This document shows positions 25,940 through 35,331 of a stretch of DNA of 36,599 bases, piece after piece (the stretch's first letter is position 1; the number at the start of each line of letters is the position of its first letter). A model generated the notes under the pieces. It ran no database searches. It was not told where the DNA came from and was given only the letters and a program-made list of their open reading frames with translations. Where the stretch lies: contig CAIJOU010000590.1 of the NCBI GenBank assembly GCA_903822375.1, positions 1-36,599 on the forward strand, read 5' to 3'. The DNA comes from Candidatus Hydrogenedentota bacterium. GTDB taxonomy: Bacteria; Hydrogenedentota; Hydrogenedentia; Hydrogenedentales; CAITNO01. The translations under genes and the position numbers were made by a program.

Positions 25940-28819
25940 ATGAAACGCGCGCATACTGTATTCCTTTTGGCGGTCCTAATCCTGGTGTCCAGCGCCGCGC
26001 TGCTTTCACCTCCCATGATCGCCCCGGCGCATGCCGGGATCATGGATTACATGTTCAACGCTTTCAGGGACCTCACCACCCCCGTCGAAACGGTGACGCC
26101 GTCTGAGGAGACCGTAACGCCCATACCCCATCCCGACCCGCAAGTATCCGCGTCGGCGCCCGCGCCCGCCCGCACCTTCGTATTCGACGTGCGCGATGCG
26201 CAGACGGGGACGGTCATATCCGGAGCGACGTGTTCGTACTATCGGTACGGTGAAGAAGGTGTCGCAGAAAGGGGCAGTGTTACGCTCAAGGACCCACCTG
26301 AATTTGTGGTGCCGGCCGGGACCGGCGGCATAAGGGTATGGATATGGGCTTCGGGATATGCATCTATTTCTCCCGACATACCGTTCAAACCCGACTCGGA
26401 AAGGATAGACGTTCCCGTTCGTCTCGAAAAGGGCACGACGGCTGACGGGTCCGTGGTGAACGAGGAAGGGCAGCCGATTGAAGGTGCCCATGTAGACCTG
26501 AGTGCGGTAATGCCACCCCGGGGTGGCATGTTCTTGGGTGAACTCGTCACCGATGCGCAGGGGCGGTGGGCTGTGCAAAACGTCCCGGCGGAATCGGAAA
26601 ACCTGATGCTGCGTGTTGCCCATCCGGCGTATGTTCCCTCCTGCAAAGTAGACTCGAGAGCGGGCATGCTCACGGTGCCCACGAACCGGCATGCGGAAGT
26701 CAAACTCATCCGCGGCGTACTCGTGTCGGGCCGCGTGGTTGATGAGCAGGGTAATCCCGTGTCGGGCGCCTGTTTGTTTCTGGATTACCACCATGACAAT
26801 CCCCCCTACGCCGTTCGCGCCGAAGGCGACATGGACGGGCGCTTTCGCTTGGAACACTGCCCGCTCCGGCAGGCCGCAGTGGTGGCGTTGGCCCCCGGAT
26901 TCGCGCCTAATGCGGTGTCGCTAAATATTGTACAGGACACGCCCGAAGTGGTGGTTGTGCTGCCGCCGGCGCGTCCTGTGGTCTTCCAGATCGTCGATCC
27001 ACAGGGGGTGCCTTTGGCCAACGCCCGTATGCAGGTTAGCGCCTCGCGTGAAAACCAAGAACTTTATTGGGGGGCAAAGAACCTCAAAACGGATGCCCAG
27101 GGGATGCTCACATTGGCGGATGCACCCCGTGGTGCGGACTATTTCTTGGATGTTATCGATTGGGGGAGCATCGATCACGTTGCGGTTGGGACGTCGGACA
27201 AACCGGTCAAGGTCGAGGTGCCCGCCAGGGGATGCATTGTTTTGCGGGCCGCAGACGTCTCCACGGGGAAGCCGATTCAGGACTTTCAAGTGTCGAGTAA
27301 TCCATTTGGCGCCGGTGTTCCGCAATCGTGGGCAGTTTCCGGAAAATCGGAAGATGGAGAATACAAGAAGGAGTTCTATGGACCCAGCGGCAAGGTGCGT
27401 TACCGCATTGAGGCTTCGGGATACCGACAGGGAATCACTCGATGGATAGAGACGGACGAGGGCAGGGTCCAGATAAAACTGTCGCTTCGGTCGGCACCCA
27501 TGCGGGAAGGGCACGTTTTCGACGACAGCGGCCATCCCGCGCCGATGCCGGTGGTGCAATGGATCGAGGGACCCTATTTCCACCTCGGCGACAACACGCC
27601 GTTGGAAGGACCTTCGCCCATCAAGGGAGACCAACGGGGAATCTTTTCCATTACCTCGCGGGATTGGGAAAAGGGGCTGCTGCTGGTCACGACGGATACG
27701 GACGCCGCCCTGATCAGCGGCATCGACTTCGAGGCCGTATCCAGGGTTCACTTGAAGCCGTGGGGCCGCGTTGTTTGTGAAATGCCTTCCACTCCCAATG
27801 CTGAGGTAAGTATATCCGGGGTCGTCACAGAGCGGTTGAAGCTTCAGTTGTTCTACAGATGTACACTCGACGGGGAGGGTCATGGCGTTATCGGCAAGGT
27901 TCTGCCGGGCGCGTATTCCATTTCCCGAAGCGACGCCTCGACAACCTTGTCGTACAGACGCCTACCGGCGGGGAATGTCACCGTGGCTGCGGGACAAACG
28001 GCACAAATATCGGTGGCCCCCGGAAGAAAAGTGGTTCTGCAGGTGGCGGTTCCCGAAGAGGCGCAACCCTGGTTGGCCGGGCCGCAACCCTCCAGCCTTT
28101 CCTTTCGGCTTCAGGATTCAGCAAATACCTGGCGTAATGAAAGCGCTTCCACGTGGCTAAATGCCGACAGTTCCGGCCGCGCGGAAATGAGTGAGCTTGC
28201 ACCGGGCGCCTACGTGCTGGAGGCGGAACCCTTCTATGACCGCGAACGGTACAAGGGCGGCCCCATCAAGCGCTTCTTCACCACTGACAAGGTTCCATTT
28301 GTGGTGCAACCCTCCAAACCGGGCGATGATTCTCCGCTGGACTTGGGTACGCTCCAGATGCATGCCGAAGGAGAGGATGCCCCGCCCGAGGCGAAAGCGC
28401 CGCCGCCGGGCTTCATCATCGACAGACTGGAGGGTGGCACGTTGTCGCTGCAGGAATTGCGCGGCCGCTATGTGCTGATTGACTTCTGGGCGGTCTGGTG
28501 CAAACCCTGTGAGGCGCAGTTACCCCATTTGAACCAGGTGTGGCAGGAATTTGGCCAGCGCAACGACTTTGTCCTGCTGGGATTGTGCTTGGGGGAGGAT
28601 TTGGAAATCATTCGCAAGTTTGTTGCCGAACACGGGTCCTCATGGCCGCAAGGGGTTTTGCCAGAAGGATTTGGCGACCCGGTCGCCAAGCAATATGGTG
28701 TCACTTCGCTTCCCCATATTCTGCTAATTGGTCCGGATGGCAAGGTTGTGGCGGACAACCTGCTGGACGATGGGATTGAATCCGCGGTGCGCACGGCGCT
28801 GGGTGCCGCGCATTCATAG
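25940..28819 (+). CDS. Large secreted protein: carboxypeptidase-regulatory-like domains plus C-terminal TlpA-like thioredoxin
   Basis: 959 residues from ATG 25940 (MKRAHTVFLLAVLILVSSAALLS), a signal peptide; the track's start at 25862 lacks one. A Pro/Thr-rich stretch precedes several beta-sandwich domains of the carboxypeptidase regulatory-like type: GSVVNEEGQPIEGAHVDL, SGRVVDEQGNPVSGACLFL and VFQIVDPQGVPLANARMQV, each followed by a T/G-D-x-x-G-R/M pattern. More divergent ones run to about 800. Residues about 815-955 are an AhpC/TSA-Redoxin domain of the TlpA/ResA kind: LQELRGRYVLIDFWAVWCKPCEAQLPHLN with Cys854 and Cys857, and cis-Pro in TSLPHILLIG. I infer an extracytoplasmic thiol-disulfide protein held on a long beta stalk. 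Substrate unknown. Confidence 0.88.
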   Translation: MKRAHTVFLLAVLILVSSAALLSPPMIAPAHAGIMDYMFNAFRDLTTPVETVTPSEETVTPIPHPDPQVSASAPAPARTFVFDVRDAQTGTVISGATCSYYRYGEEGVAERGSVTLKDPPEFVVPAGTGGIRVWIWASGYASISPDIPFKPDSERIDVPVRLEKGTTADGSVVNEEGQPIEGAHVDLSAVMPPRGGMFLGELVTDAQGRWAVQNVPAESENLMLRVAHPAYVPSCKVDSRAGMLTVPTNRHAEVKLIRGVLVSGRVVDEQGNPVSGACLFLDYHHDNPPYAVRAEGDMDGRFRLEHCPLRQAAVVALAPGFAPNAVSLNIVQDTPEVVVVLPPARPVVFQIVDPQGVPLANARMQVSASRENQELYWGAKNLKTDAQGMLTLADAPRGADYFLDVIDWGSIDHVAVGTSDKPVKVEVPARGCIVLRAADVSTGKPIQDFQVSSNPFGAGVPQSWAVSGKSEDGEYKKEFYGPSGKVRYRIEASGYRQGITRWIETDEGRVQIKLSLRSAPMREGHVFDDSGHPAPMPVVQWIEGPYFHLGDNTPLEGPSPIKGDQRGIFSITSRDWEKGLLLVTTDTDAALISGIDFEAVSRVHLKPWGRVVCEMPSTPNAEVSISGVVTERLKLQLFYRCTLDGEGHGVIGKVLPGAYSISRSDASTTLSYRRLPAGNVTVAAGQTAQISVAPGRKVVLQVAVPEEAQPWLAGPQPSSLSFRLQDSANTWRNESASTWLNADSSGRAEMSELAPGAYVLEAEPFYDRERYKGGPIKRFFTTDKVPFVVQPSKPGDDSPLDLGTLQMHAEGEDAPPEAKAPPPGFIIDRLEGGTLSLQELRGRYVLIDFWAVWCKPCEAQLPHLNQVWQEFGQRNDFVLLGLCLGEDLEIIRKFVAEHGSSWPQGVLPEGFGDPVAKQYGVTSLPHILLIGPDGKVVADNLLDDGIESAVRTALGAAHS

Positions 28820-28921
28820 GAATGTGGTCATGCACGGGCCCGGCGGGCTGTGCTAGACTCCCCGGGCTTTCACACCGGAACCGGGCGCCGCTGGTGGCGC
28901 AGTCTTGAGGTCAGAGTGGAC

Positions 28922-29509
28922 ATGACACGCAATATCGTGCACCGCGCAATTCGGCCCTGCGGCCCCGCACTGCTTGTGCTGCTGGCCGTGCTGGCCGGCT
29001 GTGCCCCCAGTCCCCATGACCTGGTTGCCCGCGGCAAGAACGACGAACTGCGCCGCGCACTGGAGAAGGACGCCGCCAGGACGGTCTCCGCCCGTGACCG
29101 AAAAGAAAAGACGCCGTTGCACGCCGCCGTGAGTTGTGAAAACAGCGCCGCCATGGACCTGTTGGCGGCGCACGGCGCCGACCTCAACGCAGTGGATATC
29201 ACCGGCATGACCCCCCTTCACGTGGCGGCCATGCTCGGGCGTGCCACGGAGGCGGAATGGCTGCTGGACCACGGGGCGCGCATGGATGCGCGCGACACTT
29301 TCGGGGACACACCGGTGCATACCGCGGCCGTGTTTGGCCAGGGCGGCGTTCTGCAGATACTGGCCCAGCGCGGTGCCGCGCTGGAAACGCCCAACAACGC
29401 CGGCAAGACCCCCGTCATGCTCGCCCGGGACAACCGGCAGCCGCGCGTGGTGTCTCTCATCGAAAGCCTGCTGGCCGACCGGGCGTCAGCCCCCGCGGGA
29501 GGCAGCTGA
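28922..29509 (+). CDS. Ankyrin-repeat lipoprotein
   Basis: 195 residues from ATG 28922, where the lipoprotein signal starts ([12 protein letters not shown], lipobox LAGC); the track's 28850 start is upstream of it. Four ankyrin units follow, for example [60 protein letters not shown] and [30 protein letters not shown]. It is probably anchored in the outer or inner membrane facing the periplasm, mediating protein contacts. Its TGA is separated from the RNase HI ATG by one nucleotide, so the two are likely co-transcribed. Confidence 0.88.
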   Translation: MTRNIVHRAIRPCGPALLVLLAVLAGCAPSPHDLVARGKNDELRRALEKDAARTVSARDRKEKTPLHAAVSCENSAAMDLLAAHGADLNAVDITGMTPLHVAAMLGRATEAEWLLDHGARMDARDTFGDTPVHTAAVFGQGGVLQILAQRGAALETPNNAGKTPVMLARDNRQPRVVSLIESLLADRASAPAGGS

Positions 29510-29510
29510 C

Positions 29511-30029
29511 ATGCCTGCCAAGCCTGTGCCGCAGGAAACGGCGGTGGTCATATACACCGATGGCGGTTGCGAGCCCAATCCCGGCGTCGGTGGCTGGGGA
29601 GCCGTGCTGCTCTACGGGGGGCACGTCAAGGAGATGTCCGGCGGCGCGCCCGACACCACCAACAACCGCATGGAACTGACCGCCGCCATTGAGGCGCTGT
29701 CTGCCCTGAAGCGGCCCTGCCGGATTCAGCTGTACACCGACTCGGAGTATGTCAAAAGGGGTATCACCGAGTGGATAACGGCCTGGAAGAAGAAGAAATG
29801 GATTCGCCGCGAGGGTCCCGTCAAGAATGTTGATTTGTGGCAGCGTCTGGACGCCCTGGTCGAAAAACATGACGTCGAATGGCGATGGGTGAGGGGCCAC
29901 ACCGGAAACACGTATAATGAACGCTGTGATGAACTTGCCGCCGCAGCCATACAGGTCGTGCGGCGCGAGGGTGCGGCTCCCGTTCCGGGAAACCGCGCCG
30001 GGACCCGCCAGGGTGTGGAGAAGACCTGA
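29511..30029 (+). CDS. rnhA: Ribonuclease HI
   Basis: 172 residues from ATG 29511 with GGGAGG 9 nt upstream. All catalytic residues are visible: Asp17 in [12 protein letters not shown], Glu in [13 protein letters not shown], Asp in [12 protein letters not shown], His in [17 protein letters not shown] and the final Asp in CDELA. The basic handle region [15 protein letters not shown] is present, as in E. coli RNase HI. It cleaves RNA in RNA-DNA hybrids during replication and repair. The C-terminal ~20 residues are an extra polar tail. Six nucleotides separate its stop from the kinase start. Confidence 0.97.
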   Translation: MPAKPVPQETAVVIYTDGGCEPNPGVGGWGAVLLYGGHVKEMSGGAPDTTNNRMELTAAIEALSALKRPCRIQLYTDSEYVKRGITEWITAWKKKKWIRREGPVKNVDLWQRLDALVEKHDVEWRWVRGHTGNTYNERCDELAAAAIQVVRREGAAPVPGNRAGTRQGVEKT

Positions 30030-30035
30030 TTCAGG

Positions 30036-32810
30036 ATGAAAGCGCATCATGCCAGCCTGACGAGCGCGCGCCGCGCCGACATGCAGCGGCGGCTGACTCT
30101 TTTTGTCATTCCCGTGCTGATCGGGTTTGGCGGAGTGGTGTTTTCACAGCAGTTTGAGAACCCGCTGTGGCGCTGGCTGACGGTTGCCGTTTCCATGGCG
30201 CTGCCCGTTTATGCCGGCGGCAACCTGCTGGCCCGGTTTCACACCAGCCGCCTCGAGCGTCTGGCCATGCTCTCCGGCGTTCTCCTGCTCATCCTCGGCG
30301 CGATCTTCAGCGTTTCCGGTCTGGCCGGCGCGGTGTTCGGCGATTTCATGGCATTTGAGCGCGTGGCCGGCGCGTCCCGCGGCATCGGCCTGGGCAGCCT
30401 GTTTCTCGGGCTTTTCGTCGTGCTCTTCAGCGTTGCGCGCACCGGCGAGGACACCGCGGAGCTTGCCGAGCGGTTTCGCCTGCTTGCCGAGCAGATATCC
30501 GAGGGATTCATCCTGAGCACCCCCGACGGCACGGTGTGCCTGGTCAACCAGCGCTTTCTGGACATGTTCGGCATCACCCGCGACGAGGTTATCGGACGCA
30601 ACGCGCGGGAGCTTGCCGACCAGCGCAACATGATGCCCATCCAGGAGCAGCTCAAAAACCGCGCACTCGGCGTCGCCTCGGAATACGAGTTGCACATCCA
30701 GGTCGACGGGCGCGAAAAGGTGCTCATGTTCAACGGCGCCCCGGTGTTTAACCGCCAGGGGGGGCATACCGCCACCATCGCCACCGTCCGCGACATGACC
30801 GAACTGGTCATGCTGACCCGCCGCGTGGAGCAGTATGCCAAGGGGCTCCAGCAGCTTGTGGAGGAGCAGACCCGCAGGCTTCAGGCCTCTGAAGAGCGGT
30901 TCCGCGGCCTGCTGCTGACGATGAACGAGGGCTTCCTCACGGTCGACGCCAACTGCCGCATACGTTTCGTCAACCCGCGCATGGTCGACCTGCTGCAGTT
31001 GGCCGAAACCGACATGACCGGGCGGGAAATATTCACCTTTGTCGAGGACTCGAGCCGGTCCCGGCTGCTCGCCCTGCTCGCGCGCGCCTCGGAACAGGGC
31101 GAAAAGGCGCTGCGGCAGGAAATCGAGTTCATTGACGCCGGGGGACGGCTGGTGCCGACGGTCGTGGCCGCGGCGGCCCTGCCCGACGGCGGCGAGGAGG
31201 AAAGCGGGCATTCGCTTGTGGTGACCGGCATCGCCGACATCAAGCGCATGCAGCAGAAGCTTGCCCTCCGCGCCCGCGAACTTGAACGGGCCAACGAAGA
31301 ACTGCGCATGCACGACCGCGCCAAGGACGGCTTCCTGTCCAATGTCAGCCACGAACTGCGCACTCCTCTCAGCACCATTCAGGGTTACGTCGAGATGTTC
31401 GCCGCCGGTTCGCTCGGCCCCCTTGAGGAGGCGCAGGTGGGCGCCATCAAGGTGGTGGACCGCAATGTCGACCGGCTGCTCGGCCTGATCAACGAGATGA
31501 TCGAGTTCAGCCGCATGCAGATTCGCGGCATTCAAATCGTGCAGAACCTTTGGCGGCCCGACGCCGTTGCAAACGAGGCGGCGGCCGCCATCCACCCCGA
31601 CACGCTCGAAAAGCAGCTTGACGTGTCCGTTGACTGCGCCGGCGCTCCCGCGTTTGTTTGGGCCGACCGCGACAAGATCGTGCAGGTGTTCGGCATTCTG
31701 CTGAACAATGCCGTCAAGTTCACCCCCCGCGGCGGGCGCATTCGCGTGTGCGTGGAGCAGGCCGGTGAGCGGGACCTTGTCATTTCCGTTTCCGACTCCG
31801 GCATCGGCATCGATCCCGCCTTTCATCAGCGCATCTTCGACCGCTTCTTCCAGGTGGACAGTTCAAAGACGCGCCAGTACGAGGGAACCGGTATCGGCCT
31901 GTCCATCGCCAAGAATATTGTCGAGGCCCACGGCGGCTCCATTTCGGTCGCCAGCACCCACGGCGAGGGAAGCTGCTTTACGGTGTGCCTGCCCGGCGCC
32001 GTGGCCCGCCCGCTGGGCGGTGACGACCCGATGAAGGGTATTGAACATTTGCGCGTGCTGGCCGCCTCCGAAAACGAGGAGTTTGCGGAGGCGTTGCGCG
32101 TGCTTATCGGACGCGGCGTGGCCGAGATTGACTGGGTGCCCAGCGGTTACCAGTGCGTGCGAAGAGCCGCGGACGGGACCACCGACATGATTCTGCTCAA
32201 CGAAGCGCCATCCGACGTGCTCGGCAAAACCACCATGCGCCTTCTCCGTCAGAACCCCCTGACCCAGCACATCCCCACGCTGGTGCTCACCACGGAATCG
32301 GAGTCGGATATTGGAGAGGTCCGCGGACAGTGGCTCGCCACGGATTTCGTGGTCAAGCCCATAGCCGCCGACGCGCTTGTCGGGGCCATGCGCCGGCTGA
32401 TGGACGCCGCGGAGACGGGGGAAACGCCCGGATTGGGCGATGCCCATCCCGCGCACCCGTTGAAACGCTGTGTGCTGGTGGTCGATTCAGACCCGGGGCT
32501 GCTTGAATGGATGGCCACCGCCCTGAAGTACCGCGATATAGGCTGTTTCTGCACCACCACGCCGCACGCCGCCGCCGATATGGCGGAAACCCTCCGGCCC
32601 GATGCCATCCTGTTGGACGGCGACGTGCCCCGGGCACGCGTGAACGATGCGATTAAGGTCTTCCGCGACTGTCCGGCCACCCATGTCACCCCGGTCTACA
32701 TGATGACCGGCGTGAGCAAGTCCGAGTTCGAGCGGCTTGACGTGGCCGGCGTGCTCCATAAACCATTTAGTATCAATGAAATCACGGATGTTATCGGCGT
32801 CGTCCGCTGA
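30036..32810 (+). CDS. Membrane hybrid histidine kinase with two PAS and two receiver domains
   Basis: 924 residues. Order: about four membrane helices (15-135, short loops); PAS 1 (about 145-260, AEQISEGFILSTPDGTVCLVNQRFLDMFG); coiled linker; PAS 2 (about 285-410, LLTMNEGFLTVDANCRIRFVNPRM); HisKA with His439 in FLSNVSHELRTPLSTIQGY; HATPase with N box NNAVKFTP, DSGIGID and GTGIGLSI; receiver 1 (about 670-780); receiver 2 (about 800-924). Receiver 1 has Asn722 in MILLNEAP where the phospho-acceptor Asp should be and lacks the acidic pair. Receiver 2 is complete: VVDSDPG, Asp861 in ILLDGDVP, MMTG, HKPF. No output domain is attached, so a separate effector is needed. The signal is unknown. Confidence 0.93.
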   Translation: MKAHHASLTSARRADMQRRLTLFVIPVLIGFGGVVFSQQFENPLWRWLTVAVSMALPVYAGGNLLARFHTSRLERLAMLSGVLLLILGAIFSVSGLAGAVFGDFMAFERVAGASRGIGLGSLFLGLFVVLFSVARTGEDTAELAERFRLLAEQISEGFILSTPDGTVCLVNQRFLDMFGITRDEVIGRNARELADQRNMMPIQEQLKNRALGVASEYELHIQVDGREKVLMFNGAPVFNRQGGHTATIATVRDMTELVMLTRRVEQYAKGLQQLVEEQTRRLQASEERFRGLLLTMNEGFLTVDANCRIRFVNPRMVDLLQLAETDMTGREIFTFVEDSSRSRLLALLARASEQGEKALRQEIEFIDAGGRLVPTVVAAAALPDGGEEESGHSLVVTGIADIKRMQQKLALRARELERANEELRMHDRAKDGFLSNVSHELRTPLSTIQGYVEMFAAGSLGPLEEAQVGAIKVVDRNVDRLLGLINEMIEFSRMQIRGIQIVQNLWRPDAVANEAAAAIHPDTLEKQLDVSVDCAGAPAFVWADRDKIVQVFGILLNNAVKFTPRGGRIRVCVEQAGERDLVISVSDSGIGIDPAFHQRIFDRFFQVDSSKTRQYEGTGIGLSIAKNIVEAHGGSISVASTHGEGSCFTVCLPGAVARPLGGDDPMKGIEHLRVLAASENEEFAEALRVLIGRGVAEIDWVPSGYQCVRRAADGTTDMILLNEAPSDVLGKTTMRLLRQNPLTQHIPTLVLTTESESDIGEVRGQWLATDFVVKPIAADALVGAMRRLMDAAETGETPGLGDAHPAHPLKRCVLVVDSDPGLLEWMATALKYRDIGCFCTTTPHAAADMAETLRPDAILLDGDVPRARVNDAIKVFRDCPATHVTPVYMMTGVSKSEFERLDVAGVLHKPFSINEITDVIGVVR

Positions 32811-32843
32811 ACGGCACGCTGATGTTCGGGAAGGTGTCGAATT

Positions 32844-34109
32844 ATGACATTGTTTGTAGTACTGAACGCGCTCATGTATTCGCTTGCGGCGGCTCCCGCC
32901 GCGCACGGCCATGCGGCCCACGCTCCTCACGGCGCCCATGCTGCCCCCGCCGCTCCCGCCGCTCCGGCGCCCTCCGCCTCTCCGGTTGTCCCGTCCGCGC
33001 CCGCGGCGCCTGCGGCACCCACTGCCGCAGCAGGAACCGCGGACTATTTCGCCGCACTGCCCGAGAGTTATTTCTGCATTGAGGCCAGCAGCGGCGCCGT
33101 GCTGGACGAGAGCAACCCGGACATTCAGCGTCCGCCCGCCAGCATGATCAAGATGATGCTCATGCTGATGGTGGACGAGGGGGCGCAGGCCGGTCGCTGG
33201 AATTACGACACGGTGATAACGGTCTCAAAGAACGCCGAGGGCATGGGCGGCACGCAGGTATACGTTAAGACGGGCGAAACTTACCCGCTGAGCAAGCTCA
33301 TGCCCGCCGTGGCGGTCGCCTCCGCCAATGACGCCGCCATGGCCGTGGCGGAGGGGCTCTGGGGTTCCAAGGACGCCTATATCGAGGCGATGAACAAGCG
33401 CGCCCAGGAATTGGGCATGAAGCAGTCCAAGTTTAACAGTGTTCATGGGCTGCCCCCCGGGAAGGGCCAGGAATTTGACCTGACCACCGCCAGGGACATG
33501 GCCCGGCTGGGCCAGGAATGCGTCAAACATCCCCAGATTCTGGAATGGACCTCGCAGAAGGAACTTACCTTCCGCGAGAGTGACGGAACCAAGCAAAGCA
33601 CCAACAAACTGCTCGGGGTCGTTGCCGGTGTGGACGGTCTCAAGACCGGGTACATACGCGCCGCCGGGTTCTGCATCACGGTGACCGCCCAGCGCGAGGG
33701 CATCCGGCTGATCGTCGTGGTCATGGGTGACTCCAAGCACGAGCGTTCCGAGCGCGCGCAGGAAGTGCTCGAAGCCTCGTTCAAGAAGATGAAACGGGTC
33801 CGGCCCGTGGTGGCGGGCGCGTCCATCGGAAAGCCCATTCCGGTGACGAACGGGGTTGCCCCCAGCGTCGGCCTGGTGTCCAAAGGGTTTCTTGAGGCCG
33901 TGGTCCGCAATGATGACGTGAAAGACCTGAAGGTCGAGGTGTCCGTGCCGACCGAAATCAAAGCGCCCGTGCCGGCCGGGGCGACTGTTGGGAAAGTGAG
34001 CCTCAAACTGGGCGACACCCTTTTCGGCGAGACCGAACTGGTCACGGCCTCCGCCGTGGAGGCCAAGGGGCTTTGGCGCCGCATGGGTGAATGGACCGGA
34101 CTCAAGTGA
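32844..34109 (+). CDS. D-alanyl-D-alanine carboxypeptidase (PBP5/DacA-like)
   Basis: 421 residues, ATG 32844 with AAGGTG 7 nt upstream. After a signal peptide there is an unusual Ala/Pro/His-rich linker (about 18-66, PAAPAAPAPSASP). The S11 peptidase domain has all three active-site motifs: SMIK (Ser100, Lys103), SAN (Ser160) and KTG (Lys267 in GLKTGYIRAAGF). The C-terminal PBP5_C beta domain follows (about 325-400, EVSVPTEIKAPVPAGATVGKVSLKLGD). It trims the terminal D-Ala from peptidoglycan stem peptides in the periplasm. The last residues (GLWRRMGEWTGLK) resemble the amphipathic membrane anchor of PBP5. The next gene begins inside its end. Confidence 0.94.
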   Translation: MTLFVVLNALMYSLAAAPAAHGHAAHAPHGAHAAPAAPAAPAPSASPVVPSAPAAPAAPTAAAGTADYFAALPESYFCIEASSGAVLDESNPDIQRPPASMIKMMLMLMVDEGAQAGRWNYDTVITVSKNAEGMGGTQVYVKTGETYPLSKLMPAVAVASANDAAMAVAEGLWGSKDAYIEAMNKRAQELGMKQSKFNSVHGLPPGKGQEFDLTTARDMARLGQECVKHPQILEWTSQKELTFRESDGTKQSTNKLLGVVAGVDGLKTGYIRAAGFCITVTAQREGIRLIVVVMGDSKHERSERAQEVLEASFKKMKRVRPVVAGASIGKPIPVTNGVAPSVGLVSKGFLEAVVRNDDVKDLKVEVSVPTEIKAPVPAGATVGKVSLKLGDTLFGETELVTASAVEAKGLWRRMGEWTGLK

Positions 34110-35323
34110 AGCGGCGCAGTACGGCGCTCATTATTGCCGCATTCGCGGCGTTCACCCTTGCCGGATGCGCAAGTGCCGGCAAGCGGCCGGCCTTCAACTA
34201 TTGCGTCGGCACCCAGACCTTCTCGCCCAAGTATCACCTCACCGACAAGACCCGGCTTGTGGAGACGGCGCAGGCTATGGCGGGCATGGGCTCGAACGTC
34301 ATCAAGTTCGAGGCCGGACCCGGTGCCATGGCGTCCTACCATCTTCCGGCCAATCCCGACATAAAGACCATGAAGGATCTCTTCACGCTTGAGCCGTCCT
34401 ACCAGGCCGTGCTGGGCATGCCCTTTGACTATTACCTGATTTGGGCCTATCCCCTGGGCACCGCAAAGTCCTGCCGAGAACCCTGGACCGAGGAGGACCG
34501 GCAGCGGGAATACCGGGAGATGTACGACCTCACCCGGTACCTGCTCGAGAAGTTCAGCGGAACGGACAAGACCTTCCTGCTGGGTCATTGGGAAGGGGAC
34601 TGGGTGCTTCTCGGCGGATATGACATCAACGCCGAACCCAAGCCCGAATCCGTGGCGGGCATGATCGAATGGCTTAACCTGCGGCAGAAGGCCGTGGATG
34701 ACGCGCGCCGCGACACGCCCCATCAGGGCGTGCACGTGTTTCACTACACCGAGGTGAACCTGGTGCACAAGGCCATTGCCGGCCGGACCACGGTTTGCAA
34801 CAGCGTGCTGCCCCACACCAATCTGGACATGGTCTCCTATTCGAGCTATGACTCACTCGACTTCACCAAGGGCTTTCCCGAGATGCGGAACCGCCTGAAG
34901 ACTGCGCTGAATTACATCGCGGCGAAGCTGCCCCCCAAGGAACTGGACTGGGATGCCCCCCGTGTATTCGTCGGCGAATACGGTTTTCCTCTCCGCCAGG
35001 TGTTCTCGCCCAAAACGCAGGAGGTGGCCTCCCGCGAGGTGATACGTGCCGGGCTGGAATGGGGTTGTCCGTTTCTCCTTTACTGGGAGATCTACGACAA
35101 CGAGATGGAGGAGGGAAGCGAGAAGACCAGCGGCTTCTGGATGATTGACAACCATGGCGTCATCCAGCCCGTCTACCGCATGCACCGGCAATGCATCGCC
35201 CGGGGCCGAGAATGGTGCGAACGGTTCCAGCGCGCCCATTCCCGGCCGCCGACCCATGTCGAATACTGTCAGGCCGCGCTTGGGTGGCTCGATGAGGCCG
35301 GCAAGGCCGCATACAAGGAGTAA
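34091..35323 (+). CDS. Lipoprotein with a glycoside-hydrolase-like TIM barrel (clan GH-A resemblance)
   Basis: 410 residues from ATG 34091, overlapping the carboxypeptidase gene by 19 nt; GTG 34106 (GTGA overlap with that stop) is an equally plausible start. A lipobox is clear (AAFAAFTLAGC-A). The body suggests a (beta/alpha)8 hydrolase: FNYCVGTQTFSPKYH, MGSNVIKFEAG, LLGHWEGDW (Glu at the end of strand 4), DMVSYSSYDS, VFVGEYGFPLRQ (Glu, strand 7) and PFLLYWEIYDNE. Two such Glu residues after strands 4 and 7 are the acid/base and nucleophile pattern of clan GH-A. I cannot name a GH family. It is probably anchored to the outer membrane and acts on an unknown glycan with its downstream neighbour. 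Confidence 0.7.
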   Translation: MDRTQVKRRSTALIIAAFAAFTLAGCASAGKRPAFNYCVGTQTFSPKYHLTDKTRLVETAQAMAGMGSNVIKFEAGPGAMASYHLPANPDIKTMKDLFTLEPSYQAVLGMPFDYYLIWAYPLGTAKSCREPWTEEDRQREYREMYDLTRYLLEKFSGTDKTFLLGHWEGDWVLLGGYDINAEPKPESVAGMIEWLNLRQKAVDDARRDTPHQGVHVFHYTEVNLVHKAIAGRTTVCNSVLPHTNLDMVSYSSYDSLDFTKGFPEMRNRLKTALNYIAAKLPPKELDWDAPRVFVGEYGFPLRQVFSPKTQEVASREVIRAGLEWGCPFLLYWEIYDNEMEEGSEKTSGFWMIDNHGVIQPVYRMHRQCIARGREWCERFQRAHSRPPTHVEYCQAALGWLDEAGKAAYKE

Positions 35324-35331
35324 CTCTGCCC

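Noticed and set aside
30144-31826. 560-codon minus-strand ORF
   Set aside because: Antisense of the hybrid kinase; low-complexity Gly/His/Ala composition only.
33443-34816. 457-codon minus-strand ORF
   Set aside because: Antisense of the carboxypeptidase and GH-A-like genes, both of which have clear motifs on the plus strand.
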